Source of the DNA: Boothiomyces macroporosus
Taxonomy: Eukaryota; Chytridiomycota; Chytridiomycetes; Rhizophydiales; Terramycetaceae
Assembly: GCA_027604185.1 (NCBI GenBank)
Contig: JADGKB010000111.1
Span: 1-43,202, forward strand
DNA: 43,202 nucleotides
Direction of reading: 5' to 3'
Below the pieces are notes generated by a model. The model ran no database searches. It was not told where the DNA came from and worked only from the letters and a program-made list of their open reading frames with translations. Below are positions 30,881-40,687 of this stretch, one piece after another. Position 1 is the stretch's first letter, and the number at the start of each line of letters is the position of its first letter. Position numbers and translations under genes: made by a program.

Positions 30881-31960
30881 TCATTCATTTTCTTTAACAG
30901 TTGCAATTTCTGGTTCGTAGTTTACGTGTGTTTGGGGGTAGTCTGTCTGACTAGGCTGTATACTTGGTGGAGGGTTAGTGTACTCTGTTGCTTGTGGTGG
31001 TCCGCTAATTTGGTTGTTTGAAACGTTGAAACTGTGTGACAGCGATGTACCATATGTCTGTCTGAAATGCCTAAAGAAATCTCTAGCGTTTGACTTGATT
31101 GTTGGATCCATAGTAAGCATGATAATTGAATTTCCAATAGAATTTAGTAAAACAAAAGTGATGCCAAAACCGTCCAGGAATATTGAAGCTGTTTGTTTAG
31201 TGACGATTTCAATCACAATCAAGGCAAAAAAGGGCGTGTATCCGAGTAATTGGCAGCAGCAAATAGATATGGATTTGTACAACAAGAGTTTCTCTTTTGG
31301 ATTTAGTGGTTGATTTTTCTTTTTACGACGAAGATATAGCTGAACAATATGATAGTAGGTGTAATTAAGGACGCTGGAAGTGAGTATTACTAATATGACG
31401 CACAGTGTAATTGCAGGAATCAACGCATTACTACTGCTGTTCCATTTGTACGTGCATGCCAACCTAGATGGATATAACGCGATAATATCTGCATATACAT
31501 TTCCATAGTAGTAGGGGTAGCTAGACACTAGGAACGATATAACCCATATCGCCCAAATGGTGGTAGTAGATTGGCGGAATGACATTTGGTACTGATGCAA
31601 GATTGTCAAGTACAGTTCCACAGTAATTATTAATAATGACAGACACGAAGTAAATGTAAATGTGAACCCTAGTATCGCTGATATATCGCATCCCAATTTG
31701 GCGGTATAAAATCGGTTTAAAAAGAAGTTGATTCCAGCATGTACACAAGCCTGAAAGCATAGCAACAGATTGGAGACACATAGGGACAATATTAGAACGT
31801 ATCTTGGTGAATTTATTCTTCCAATGTTGGTGAATACGATTAGAGAGTATGTAATTGTTCCTAGTAGCCCAAGTCCGAACCCCAGCCCGACCCAGAACGA
31901 CTGGAGTGAATCAAAAGTAACATTTGAAGTTATATCATTATAATCAATGGGGGATTCCAT
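30881..31960 (-). CDS. Class-A-like seven-helix receptor, divergent paralogue
   Basis: 359 aa, no intron. Seven helices with the disulfide pair expected in rhodopsin-like receptors (Cys91 at the start of helix 3, Cys169 in YPSRLAC of loop 2). It is a paralogue of the two receptors at 33.3-35.6 kb (shared SPRY-x-LI-x-SL, YPSR, KEKLLL-x-KSI-x-IC-CQLLG, N-x-x-GN-x-x-x-L). Two activation hallmarks differ: the helix-2 Asp is Asn64 (SLCVSNLLL), and the helix-3 E-R-Y is Glu115-Leu-Tyr (VELYL), so Arg is lost. The tail is Pro/Ser/Thr rich. It may signal atypically. It is convergent with the mannanase, stop to stop, with one base between. Confidence 0.8.
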   Translation of the reverse strand: MESPIDYNDITSNVTFDSLQSFWVGLGFGLGLLGTITYSLIVFTNIGRINSPRYVLILSLCVSNLLLCFQACVHAGINFFLNRFYTAKLGCDISAILGFTFTFTSCLSLLIITVELYLTILHQYQMSFRQSTTTIWAIWVISFLVSSYPYYYGNVYADIIALYPSRLACTYKWNSSSNALIPAITLCVILVILTSSVLNYTYYHIVQLYLRRKKKNQPLNPKEKLLLYKSISICCCQLLGYTPFFALIVIEIVTKQTASIFLDGFGITFVLLNSIGNSIIMLTMDPTIKSNARDFFRHFRQTYGTSLSHSFNVSNNQISGPPQATEYTNPPPSIQPSQTDYPQTHVNYEPEIATVKENE

Positions 31961-32352
31961 TGCTCAATGTTTTGAAATTTGTGTTTTTGACAATGGGAAA
32001 AACGTAATTCAAATGCTCAAATTTACTAAATGAATAGTCAACTGAATATTTAGTGGAAGCTTTGAATAATTCTCGGGAAATATCGACATCTGTGGATGCC
32101 GTGATGTTAGTGCATGTATGTTCCGGGACTGAAACTACTACCAAGCGCATTACATATAATCTAGATGCGCTATTCGGTGCGGATATATTTGATTAGTTGG
32201 TAGTGTAAGAGAGGGCAAGTAGACGCTTGGATATTGCACGCGTTTTCACAGATTGGTTGTCAGATACTTGTTTTTCGGATAATCCAGTTCCATTGGCCAA
32301 TTCCAACATTGAAGGTACCATTCCTATCTGTAGAGATCCAGCATCCACAAAT
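31961..32352. other. Intergenic with overlapping weak frames
   Basis: About 390 bases upstream of the receptor gene. A minus frame of about 54 codons (roughly 32191-32352) with a plausible ending lies immediately beyond the stop of the frame at 32353-32742, in a different phase; a plus frame (32227-32481) covers it. I cannot decide which is real. Confidence 0.3.
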
Positions 32353-32742
32353 TTAGTCGATTCGTATTATATCAGATGTAGAAAGATAAATGGATCCAAT
32401 TGTAGATTTCTCGTACAGAAGAGAATCTATATTCCCCGGAAATTTCAAATTAGGATTAAAGGCAACTTTGCTCCCTTTTGACACGCAGAGCATTTTTAAC
32501 TGAATGAGCTTGCAGGAATACTCTTTCCACCAATGAAATGATGGCAGCTTTGCCCATCTATAACGGTAATTAATGATTTGCCTAAAACTTGTTGAATTAG
32601 CAACCCCACCACAAACATCCGTCAATGGTGGAAATGTTCCGTTGGTTCGTGATCTAACCGCAAGCCTCATGCACCTATTTTGATAAATGCGTTTCCAAAT
32701 TAGTCTACCATTGGCAGTTGAAAAAAGATGAAAGATTACCAC
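32353..32742 (-). CDS. Hypothetical protein, possibly broken
   Basis: 129 aa, basic, with WKRIYQNRCMRLAVRSR near the N-terminus and several Trp and Tyr residues; no family. Codon choice looks gene-like. The frame stops at TAA, while another coding-like frame continues past it in a different phase. No GT-AG microintron removes the stop, so this could be a frameshifted or decayed gene. Its 5' end overlaps the divergent plus-strand frame at 32728 by 15 bases, which is suspicious for both. Confidence 0.3.
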   Translation of the reverse strand: MVIFHLFSTANGRLIWKRIYQNRCMRLAVRSRTNGTFPPLTDVCGGVANSTSFRQIINYRYRWAKLPSFHWWKEYSCKLIQLKMLCVSKGSKVAFNPNLKFPGNIDSLLYEKSTIGSIYLSTSDIIRID

Positions 32743-33180
32743 TTTGTTCAGGAGGATCCTTCCACGTTACGTAAAAATAGTAAAAACCATTCAAATAGTG
32801 GCGAAGGATGGAAAAAGGAACCGTCGAAAATAGAAGCTGGTGCTTTAATGAATCTTGAAGGACCTCTGGCAAATGTGTATAGGAAAAAGTACAAGAGTGA
32901 ATTAAAGAAGTCAGGAGAATCGATGGCGGATTGTAATTGCAAAGAAACAGCGAGCAGCCATATCCTCAAAGGCAAGATTGCGATTAAGCGGAGCAACCGG
33001 TCCAGCACTATTCCAGATATCCACCACAGAAAAGTAGTTTCGGCGGTGTCTAAAAACCCACTTCCAAAGATTGAAACTTACTTGGCAAGGTTGCGGAAAA
33101 GGGAATCTTTACGAAAAGAAAGTGCTTTTACTATTTCTCATGATGCAGTAGATAAACAAGTAGCTACATTTCCCCCGTAA
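32728..33180 (+). CDS. Hypothetical basic protein
   Basis: 150 aa, rich in Lys, Ser and Arg, without membrane segments or signal peptide. The C-terminal half (NPLPKIETYLARLRKRES) could be helical. I recognise no family. It is compatible with a small nuclear or RNA-binding protein, but that is a guess. The ATG at 32728 is the first in frame. Confidence 0.4.
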   Translation: MKDYHFVQEDPSTLRKNSKNHSNSGEGWKKEPSKIEAGALMNLEGPLANVYRKKYKSELKKSGESMADCNCKETASSHILKGKIAIKRSNRSSTIPDIHHRKVVSAVSKNPLPKIETYLARLRKRESLRKESAFTISHDAVDKQVATFPP

Positions 33181-33303
33181 AGGAAAAGTAAAGTGCTACC
33201 CAAATGAAAGAGCTCCAAGGATAGCAGCAACTTTACGGAAGCAAGCTATGGTTATAGAAATATATTTATTATTTATATTTAACCCAACAAATGAATCCAA
33301 CAG

Positions 33304-34314
33304 CTAAAGTGGATGGGAAACAATTCTTGTTCCACCTATTCTCGTTGCTTCTACATTACCATCCTTTGTATTTTCTACCCTCAGCATTGATCGCGATGTA
33401 GAATCCCTTTGCAGAGGGAAAAAGTACTCTCTCAAGTTGCTTTTTACATTCGAGTCAAGAAAGTAAAGAAATAAAGCGTTAGCAAATGTTGTCCCTAGCG
33501 TTGAGCAGTTACTGAGTCCGTCAAAGAAAGCCCCGATTGATTTGTGAGTAATCAATTCGTAAAACACTTCAATGAAAAAGAAGCTCCATCCGAGTAGCTG
33601 GCACACGCAAATTGTAATTGATTTCTTCAACAACAACCATTCTTTATCAGTCATTTTCTTTTGCCTTTTAGATCTTTTAAAGTAAAACATTACTATTTGT
33701 GTGTAAGCAAAGTTCATAAACCCCGTTATTGTTGCCATTAGGAATAGTGCTGTAATTGTAGCTGGCAGCATGTATGGATTCGTACTGGCCCAGTCGTAGG
33801 AACAAGTAATTCTACTGGGATACAATGCCAATATATTCAGATATGAGTTTGTGTAAAATGGATAGAGCCCGTAAAGAATAGAGAATATCCATAGACTCCA
33901 GATCCATATTTTCGCCTTCCGAATATCCAATTCTATACCCTTCATTATTGCAAGGTATCTTTCAAAAGTAATTGCAAATAAAGACAAGGAAGAGGAAGTA
34001 CAAAGCGTTATTGAAATTACAGACGTGATTAAACATCCTTCTCTTCCACTAGCAAATCCGCCATAATACCAATTGTAAAACCCATGCACCATTGCATGCG
34101 ATGCAAGTAAAAAATCCGATACCACAAGTGAAATTATCAGCGTGAATCTAGGAGAGTGTATTAGATTTATAGATGATAGAATTATTGGAATATACAGTAG
34201 AAAGCCCACTGTTCCTAATATCCAGATTAGCGCAAACCAAATTGGCTGTGGTGTACTGTATACAATTGACGATTGGATATCTCTGAATATAATCAAGTCA
34301 CCGTCACCGCTCAT
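33304..34314 (-). CDS. Class-A-like seven-helix receptor
   Basis: 336 aa, no intron. Seven helices with rhodopsin-family hallmarks: helix-2 Asp67 (SLVVSDFLL), Cys94 at helix 3, Glu118-Arg119-Tyr120 (FERYL), Cys171 in loop 2 (YPSRITC), and a helix-6 region KKSITICVCQLLGW. The usual NPxxY of helix 7 is replaced by a region with N-x-L-x-x-x-x-LDSNVKSN. The loop after helix 5 is Lys/Arg rich, as expected for G-protein contact. There is no retinal-binding Lys in helix 7. It is most similar to the adjacent receptor at 34.5-35.6 kb. Confidence 0.85.
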   Translation of the reverse strand: MSGDGDLIIFRDIQSSIVYSTPQPIWFALIWILGTVGFLLYIPIILSSINLIHSPRFTLIISLVVSDFLLASHAMVHGFYNWYYGGFASGREGCLITSVISITLCTSSSLSLFAITFERYLAIMKGIELDIRKAKIWIWSLWIFSILYGLYPFYTNSYLNILALYPSRITCSYDWASTNPYMLPATITALFLMATITGFMNFAYTQIVMFYFKRSKRQKKMTDKEWLLLKKSITICVCQLLGWSFFFIEVFYELITHKSIGAFFDGLSNCSTLGTTFANALFLYFLDSNVKSNLREYFFPLQRDSTSRSMLRVENTKDGNVEATRIGGTRIVSHPL

Positions 34315-34551
34315 TTTTTCAAAAAGATATTGACATCATTCAAAAACAAAATACTCTTGCAATTGGCGATGGTCAGGTTATCAGTTCTTATACCGCATGG
34401 TTTAAATAACGCGCTACATTGGTTAGGCAGTTAATGATGACACCTAGTTGAGTACGCAAAACAAAATAGACCAGGGACCACTACTCGTACAAATATCAAC
34501 TGGAATGCGGCACCCACAGCGAGATAAGCAGAAACAAATATAATTTTAAAG

Positions 34552-35623
34552 TTACCTTTTTATTGCATAGTGCGACTGAACCTGAGTATCGGCATTGCTC
34601 TGGTTGACTGTAGCCACCATACTCTCTGCTTTTCTCTTGTTTTCATTTGCGGACAAGTCAATGTTTGAGTTGAATAAATTTGACGTGAGCCTCATTCCAT
34701 AAAAGTTTCCAAAGAAATCATTCAAATTGCTTCGTACATTCGCATCAAGTGAGATTAAAATTAAAGCGTTTCCTATCGTGTTGCTCGCTGCTAGGCACAA
34801 GCTAATTCCATCAAACATTACGCTGATGGATTTATGTTTGATTATTTCGTACACCACTTCCACAAAAAATAAACTCCATCCAAACATCTGACACATGCAA
34901 ATCACTATAGATTTTTTAAGCAATAGCTTTTCTTTGACTGTCATTCCATGCTTGCTTTTCTTTCTTCCAAAGTACAAAAGGACTATTTTGGTATAGGCGT
35001 AATTGACAAACCCAGTTACAATAATCACCATTCCTAGGGTAACTGTACTTGCTGGAATGATGAAAGGGTTTGGACTAAACCAATAGAACGCGCACGTAAT
35101 TCTGGACGGATGCAAAACAATAATATCTGTATAGGAACTGGTAATGAAAGGATACAATCCAAACAATGCTGAGAAAATCCAAGCTGCAAAGATCCATATT
35201 TTAGCTTGTCGAAAATCCAGTTCTTTTCCTTTCATTATACAAAGATATCTTTCCATAGTAATCATTAACAAAGATAGAGCTGATGAAGAGCAAAATGTGA
35301 CAGTAATAAATGAAGATATAATACATCCAGCTTGACCTGTATTAGGATAGTTTACCTGTCGCGAATCCATTATAGTACCAATTGATCCCTGCATGTATAA
35401 CAGCGTGCAGACTAAGAAAATAATCAGAAATCGCTAGCGATAATATCAATGCAAATCTTGGAGAGTGTATTTGATCATACGATGACAATAGAATAGGGAA
35501 ATAGAGAATTGAGCTAATCCCACCTGCAATCGCGCAGTATCCATAATAAGCTGTCTGCTCTGGGTCAAATGGGATGATTTCTGTGATATTATTAAAGTTT
35601 ATGAATTCTGGATAGTCAATCAT
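34552..35623 (-). CDS. Class-A-like seven-helix receptor, one microintron
   Basis: Exons 35623-35356 and 35336-34552 with a 19-nt intron; 350 aa. The intron falls between helices 2 and 3, and splicing gives NWYYNGFATGQAGC, matching NWYYGGFASGREGC of the neighbouring paralogue, which has no intron there. Hallmarks: Asp67 (SLAISDYFL), Cys94, Glu118-Arg119-Tyr120 (MERYL), YPSR-like HPSRITC in loop 2, and KKSIVICMCQMFGW in helix 6. The C-terminal tail has KRK and Ser/Asn-rich segments. It is in tandem with the receptor at 33.3 kb, probably from local duplication. Confidence 0.87.
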
Positions 35624-35718
35624 TGAATATTTAGAAAGAACAGGATGACATCATAGAGATGGGAGAAACGAATTCCTTCTAGAGTGGGATAGCTGATGCC
35701 CAGTGGGGATCTTGAAAA

Positions 35719-35830
35719 CTGGAGTCAGTAATCTGGAGCCAGTTATCAGGAGTCAGTTATCTGGAGCCAGTTATCAGGAGTCACTTATCTGGAGTCAGTT
35801 ATCTGGAGTCAGTTATCTGGAGTCATCAGG
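35719..35830. repeat. 14-bp minisatellite
   Basis: Seven to eight tandem 14-bp units of the type CTGGAGTCAGTTAT, with alternating C/T variants (GAGCCAG and GAGTCAG). It sits in the 350-bp gap between two divergent seven-helix genes (34552-35623 minus and 35978-36942 plus). Confidence 0.9.
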
Positions 35831-35977
35831 AGTGCAAAGGTACACTGTTCCAATATATCAATCAACTTACTTTGTTAATGGTTGCTTATACACTTTCCAG
35901 TATTAACATATATTTGCAACGCTTAGGTTCCTTGAATATCATATTTTCTCCAGTAAACAATTACCTTTCCACCCTAA

Positions 35978-36942
35978 ATGTTGAGCGAAATCACCTTGAC
36001 GGTACTAATATGCTCACTTTTATGCTGCGCAGCAACCATAGTATATATCGTGCAGCAGAATAGTTACCGACACTTGATTATGAAGTGGATTCTTGTATTG
36101 GAAATCGCGAATATCTTGACAGTCGGACAATTAATAGCAGCATACAATAAATACCCAATCGATAATGTAGAGTTGCTGATACAAGGGCTATCGATATTAC
36201 TTGTATTAATACTGTGCTACTATGTGCACTTGAAAACTTTTGAAATATTTTCGATATTGGATAATCGCATCACTCATACAACTGTCAATATCGTGCTATA
36301 TACGGGTGTAGGTGCATTCGTTTTAATCATGTGCTCGTTTCTATTCTTGATGATCACATCAGACAAAATTCTCGAGCCTGTAAGTGACACTTAATGTAGG
36401 TCTTTTCAGTTATATTTGATGTTTTGCTAGTGCTGGTTATATTGATTGTCGATTCGCAAATGTTTTATATCGCATACATGATATACTCTCACATCAAAGC
36501 GCTTACAGAGAGCACTGCCAATAGAATATACCTGCTTATCTTTTCGCTCATTAGCGTTGTAGGGCTGGATGCTGTCGTTTACTACCTGTATTACACGGCG
36601 AAACACTCACCTCCAAGTATAGCGTCTGTTCAGCAGTTTGACATTTCATGTGCACTGGTTAGCATCCACTCTTCAATCTTGTCTATCCTATTCTACCAGT
36701 TTAAAGGGCTTGCACTGCGGAAAAGACGAAATGTAGAAACTGCATCAAATAATGGAGTAGTAACCGTAAAAGAATGGTCAGTAAAAGAAGAACCGAGAGA
36801 AACATCAAACCATTTACAAACGGAATCCAAAAAATCCCCACTAGTCGCTTTATTACAGCAACCAACTAAACCTGACACTAGTGCAAAGCTGGAATTGGGG
36901 CTATTAGGCGAATCAATCAATATTCATTCTCCCACTAAATAA
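35978..36942 (+). CDS. Seven-helix membrane protein, unknown family
   Basis: Exons 35978-36379 and 36400-36942 with a 20-nt intron; 314 aa. The N-terminus is short, and seven hydrophobic helices follow (first ITLTVLICSLLCCAATIVYIV, last CALVSIHSSILSILFYQF), with helix 5 completed only by splicing. The tail of about 85 residues is Lys/Glu/Ser/Thr rich. It lacks the E-R-Y and disulfide hallmarks of the neighbouring class-A-like receptors and the cysteine-rich ectodomain of the other family. It could be a very divergent receptor. It converges, with 12 bases between stops, on the gene at 36955. Confidence 0.7.
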
Positions 36943-36954
36943 TTGTAATATATT

Positions 36955-38397
36955 CTATTTATTTTTAGTCTTTGAAATATTCTTTGAAGATCCATCCACT
37001 TTGGACTTTTTGTGAAGGCTCTTTTTGACCAACTTGAAATTGATAAACACAATTGGGAAATACATGTAATACCACAAAGTGCAGCAAGCATTCACCGCGT
37101 GCTGTAGTGTAAATAGAGAGTCATACACCAGCATGATTTGGTCATTTTGTGCGAAAAATGTATAGGTTGTAGCAACTTGCAAAAATACTGCAGTAACAAA
37201 GTTGGTCAAGCTGATTATACACATTACGATTAGCTTGTAGTCTTGAAACATTAGAGATAGCAAAGTGAGAAAATCCTGCTGGAATTCCAATAGACACGTT
37301 TTGATAATGTAGAAAACAACAGTTCCTGCTGTCAAAGGATCAAACGCAAAACAGAATATTTGCCAAACTGGATAGCATATAGTGTTAAAGTACCAGTTGA
37401 TCCAAATACCTGCTACAGTCATTTCGTCTGTATAATAACCAACATACAACACAAAAGGAAGTCCAAATGCAATGGTAATCAAAGTCACAATGGAAAATAA
37501 CAGGATTTGTGTCATTTTCTTTCTAAATACCAATTCAGACAAGCATTGGCAGTTTAAAAACACGTTGACGATTGACGACAAGCCATAGGTAAAATTCACA
37601 GTATAGGCGGGGACAGAGAATTGCGTAAATGTGAAAAACGTAAGAATACTCTCACATATAGCAATCGACAGCCCAAACGTAAAGATCAGGAATTTTGGTT
37701 TTTTGTTGACAACAAAGTAGAATATTGAAAGACCTAGATGAAGCAACAGTACTAGAGCGGTAAAGATGACCAAAAATAGTGATATGTACCATAGCTTTTG
37801 ATAAGGAGGGAGCAGAGTTCCATCAGATATAAATGTAGTCCAAATGATTCCCTCTGTTGCTTTTGTGACTGTATACGTTGATAGGTTGAACATTTGTGTA
37901 CCTATTGCGATCGGTTGACTGATAATAGATAAATTTGAAATAGTGGTGAATGATCCAGTACACGTTGTAGAATCATATATTCGTAAAGTCTGATTTCTTG
38001 TACACCAAAAGCTCTGATAACAATAGTTGGATCCAGCAAGTAAAAGAGTAGACTGATTAGCAGAATCGATGATACAGTACGAATTCCCATTTGCTCCTAA
38101 AGGATACATCCACTCTGCAGGTGAAGAGGGTATTGTATACAAGTAAGAATCTTGAAAACTTTGAAACCCATTCGTTAAATCCAAATTCAAAGATGCTGAA
38201 CATATTCCCGGATTACTGCAGTCTTCAATCCACTCCCATCCGCAATATCCAAATCCAGAATACACAAGATCAGAAAAAGGCACGGTAGAATAAATATCAG
38301 TCGTGCCAATTATCAACTGTGGAGCATTTTGACAATTATCATGCAACCAATGGGATTGAATTGCAAATGCGGCTCCTGAATTGACGTTACTCGACAT
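36955..38397 (-). CDS. Seven-helix protein with cysteine-rich ectodomain (copy 3, divergent)
   Basis: 480 aa, no intron. The ectodomain (to about 195) carries cysteines in an order similar to the genes at 5229 and 23554, including GNSYC, a C-x-x-x-x-x-C pair and LRIYDSTTCTGS, which corresponds to LKIYNGTGCQGS of copy 1; the GPPDT block is degenerated. Seven helices occupy about 198-455, followed by a Lys-rich tail. No signal peptide is visible at MSSNVNSGAAFAIQ, so a 5' exon may be missing. Its similarity to the other two is clear only in the cysteine frame and helix plan. Confidence 0.65.
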   Translation of the reverse strand: MSSNVNSGAAFAIQSHWLHDNCQNAPQLIIGTTDIYSTVPFSDLVYSGFGYCGWEWIEDCSNPGICSASLNLDLTNGFQSFQDSYLYTIPSSPAEWMYPLGANGNSYCIIDSANQSTLLLAGSNYCYQSFWCTRNQTLRIYDSTTCTGSFTTISNLSIISQPIAIGTQMFNLSTYTVTKATEGIIWTTFISDGTLLPPYQKLWYISLFLVIFTALVLLLHLGLSIFYFVVNKKPKFLIFTFGLSIAICESILTFFTFTQFSVPAYTVNFTYGLSSIVNVFLNCQCLSELVFRKKMTQILLFSIVTLITIAFGLPFVLYVGYYTDEMTVAGIWINWYFNTICYPVWQIFCFAFDPLTAGTVVFYIIKTCLLEFQQDFLTLLSLMFQDYKLIVMCIISLTNFVTAVFLQVATTYTFFAQNDQIMLVYDSLFTLQHAVNACCTLWYYMYFPIVFINFKLVKKSLHKKSKVDGSSKNISKTKNK

Positions 38398-38515
38398 TTG
38401 TTAATAAAAATGATAACAGTATATCTTTGTTATTGTGCTCATTGTTCCGAAACAATGATAAAATACCATTTCAAAAACAAAACCATATCAACAAACTATC
38501 CATAAATGAATATAT

Positions 38516-39649
38516 ATGAGCGATAATTTTGCTGTTACAAAAATAAACGAAAAGCAAGTGTCTTTGCAGACAGAGCAATTGACAAAGCAGATGGAACTAT
38601 TCAATGAAATCACACTTGAGCTTGAAACCACAAAAAAGAAACTTGTAGAGGTGGAAAAGAAGCATTCAGCTTTAATTGACGCCAGTAAAACGCAATTGCA
38701 AGATATATATCACGACTTTAGTGTAAAGGAGGATACACTGAATATGCAAATCAGGAATCTCGAATCAAGACTAAAGAAATCGGAGGCTTCCAATCTGGAA
38801 TTATCAGCTAATTTGAACGAAAGTACTGTGCCATTGCTGCAGCAGATTACCAACCTTGAAATGAAGAATAGGGAACTATCCCACGATCTTTTCAACCTTT
38901 CAAAGGAACTTTTAGACTCTGGTAAAGTAAAAGAGGAACTCAAAGTGCTGCAAGTACAAATTAAATCATTACAAGACGAATTGGAATTAAAAGAAAACAG
39001 TGTCAGTGAATTAGCTTTGCAAATCTCTAGTTACGAGAAACATGTATTGGAAAAAGAAGAGAAAATCAATGAACTTGTCAATACAATTGCAAAAATACAA
39101 GATGAAAAGGAAGGGCTGATAAAGGAAAAGGAAAAGATACTAGAGCAGCATAAATTGGCACTAGAGAGTCAGCAATCTCAGAGTTCAATAAATTCAGACA
39201 AGGACGAAGAAGTAAAGACAGAAAAGAAAAACAGGGAGCAATTGCGAATAGAGATTCAGCAGGAAAGAGAATCATCTGCTTCGGTACATGTAATTAATTC
39301 TAGAGCCCTACAACTCCAAGAAATACTTTGCTGTTGGTTGGTCAGCTTCAAACACAGCTTAAACAAACAAAATCAAGATACCAGCTGCTAGAAGTTCAGT
39401 TCCAACAGTTGCAACAAGAACTGGATCAGCACAAATCGATAATAAACGAAACGGATATCTACAAGACTCGCCTATCTGATATAGAAAAAGAAAATGAAGA
39501 CTTGAAGAAAAAGTAGTTTGATTTAACCTAGATTTGATTTACTATTAATTATGGTTGGCGAGAAAGAAGAAAGAATTGGCGAGTTGGAAAATGATATTAT
39601 TGATATGAAACAAGTCTTTCAACAGCAGTTGAATGAAAAGTACAAATAA
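38516..39649 (+). CDS. TMF1: TMF/Sgm1-like Golgi coiled-coil protein (intact copy)
   Basis: Exons 38516-39283, 39304-39512 and 39532-39649, with introns of 20 and 19 nt; 364 aa, almost entirely coiled coil (Lys/Glu/Leu heptads). After splicing, the C-terminal 100 residues follow the layout of the TMF1 'TATA element modulatory factor' C-terminal domain: LLLVGQLQTQLKQ, QLQQELDQH, RLSDIEKENEDLKKK, then LLLIMVGEKEERIGELENDI, matching the YGEK-x-EE-x-EEL-x-x-D motif. TMF proteins act at the Golgi as Rab6-binding tethers. The protein is shorter than animal TMF1. Most of its 3' part is duplicated at 40688-41744. It converges on the thaumatin-like gene with 13 bases between them. Confidence 0.65.
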
Positions 39650-39662
39650 ATGGACATTATGT

Positions 39663-40687
39663 TTATTCATCACAGTCGTCACTTGCATCGGTTTCTATTG
39701 GACTGTCGGAAGTTGTAGTTGGGCTTGGACTGTTTGTTGATGATGATATTGTAACGATATCAGTTGTTACCAAAGGGATTTGCAAAGTGCTGGTTTGAAC
39801 TAAACTAGTTGTTTCTGGGGATAAAGTAGTGGCAATAATAATGGTAGTCCTTGATGCAACAATGGATGTTGTACCGGTCGGGTCAAGTGCTTTGGTAGAT
39901 TCTGCAGCCTGAGATGTAGTTGGATGAGGAATTACAGTGTCTGGTCCACCACCTTGACTTTCTGACGAACCAACAATTGAGCTTTTACCTGGACAAAAAG
40001 AGATGGTGTACTCTACCATATTGGTTGCTTTTTCTGCATTGAACGGATCAGCACCTTGTACGAAATTGCTACAAACAAAAGTGCTTGATTTGTCATCATA
40101 TGGGTACACGTATGCAGTAGGACAGGTTTCCTTTATCCATTTTAAATGAGGAAGTACATGGTTGATCCAATTTGGGTTGATAAACGTGCAGTCTTGGGTA
40201 ACAGCAGGAACCTTGATTCCAATACTGTTCCAGTTTTGACACCCACAACAACCTTCATTTGAATGAGCTTTGTCTTGGTAACAAGATGGTAGCCCATTAG
40301 AACAGCCAAATAAATCAGCAAGTTTAACTCCATTATTTGGTGCTGTTAAAGTGGTTGAGCATTTATCAGTCCCACAAGCTTTTTCAGGGCTAAAGTATCC
40401 TAAAAGCTTTCCACAATGAAGGTCGTTTGATGGATCAAACCCAGGTGTTTGAGATGGAATGCCGCATTTCAGACCTGCTTGACAGTCCGAGTCTTTTGCG
40501 CATTTTGGAGATTTGTTATCACCGGAAACCCATACTTGGAACGGAGTGGGTGGTTCCAAGTTCCAGCTACAAGCACCTAAATCAGGGTGTTTAGGCGTTT
40601 GGCTTCCGGGGTTGGTGCAAAAGTATGGATCGGAGGGTTTTAGTAAAGAGTCTGGCACATTGGCACTCATTTCCATTGGAACAGAGA
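39663..40687 (-). pseudogene. Thaumatin-like protein, 5'-truncated duplicate
   Basis: Identical in frame to the last exon of the gene at 41758-43202 apart from one Asp/Gly change near the C-terminus. It is cut at the duplication junction (40687), so the signal peptide, the first half of the thaumatin fold and two introns are absent. An internal Met (40676, MEMSANV) opens a 337-codon frame, but the product would lack half the fold. It is presumably non-functional unless the duplication is an assembly artefact. Confidence 0.8.

Noticed and set aside
34552..35623. Receptor split into two genes or frameshifted
   Set aside because: A 19-nt GT-AG intron restores the exact match to the neighbouring paralogue between helices 2 and 3.
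30881..35623. Microbial or type-II rhodopsins
   Set aside because: No retinal-binding lysine in helix 7 in any of the three receptors.
39663..40676. Complete short thaumatin-like gene starting at an internal Met
   Set aside because: The other copy shows that this Met lies within the third exon; the product would lack the first half of the fold.
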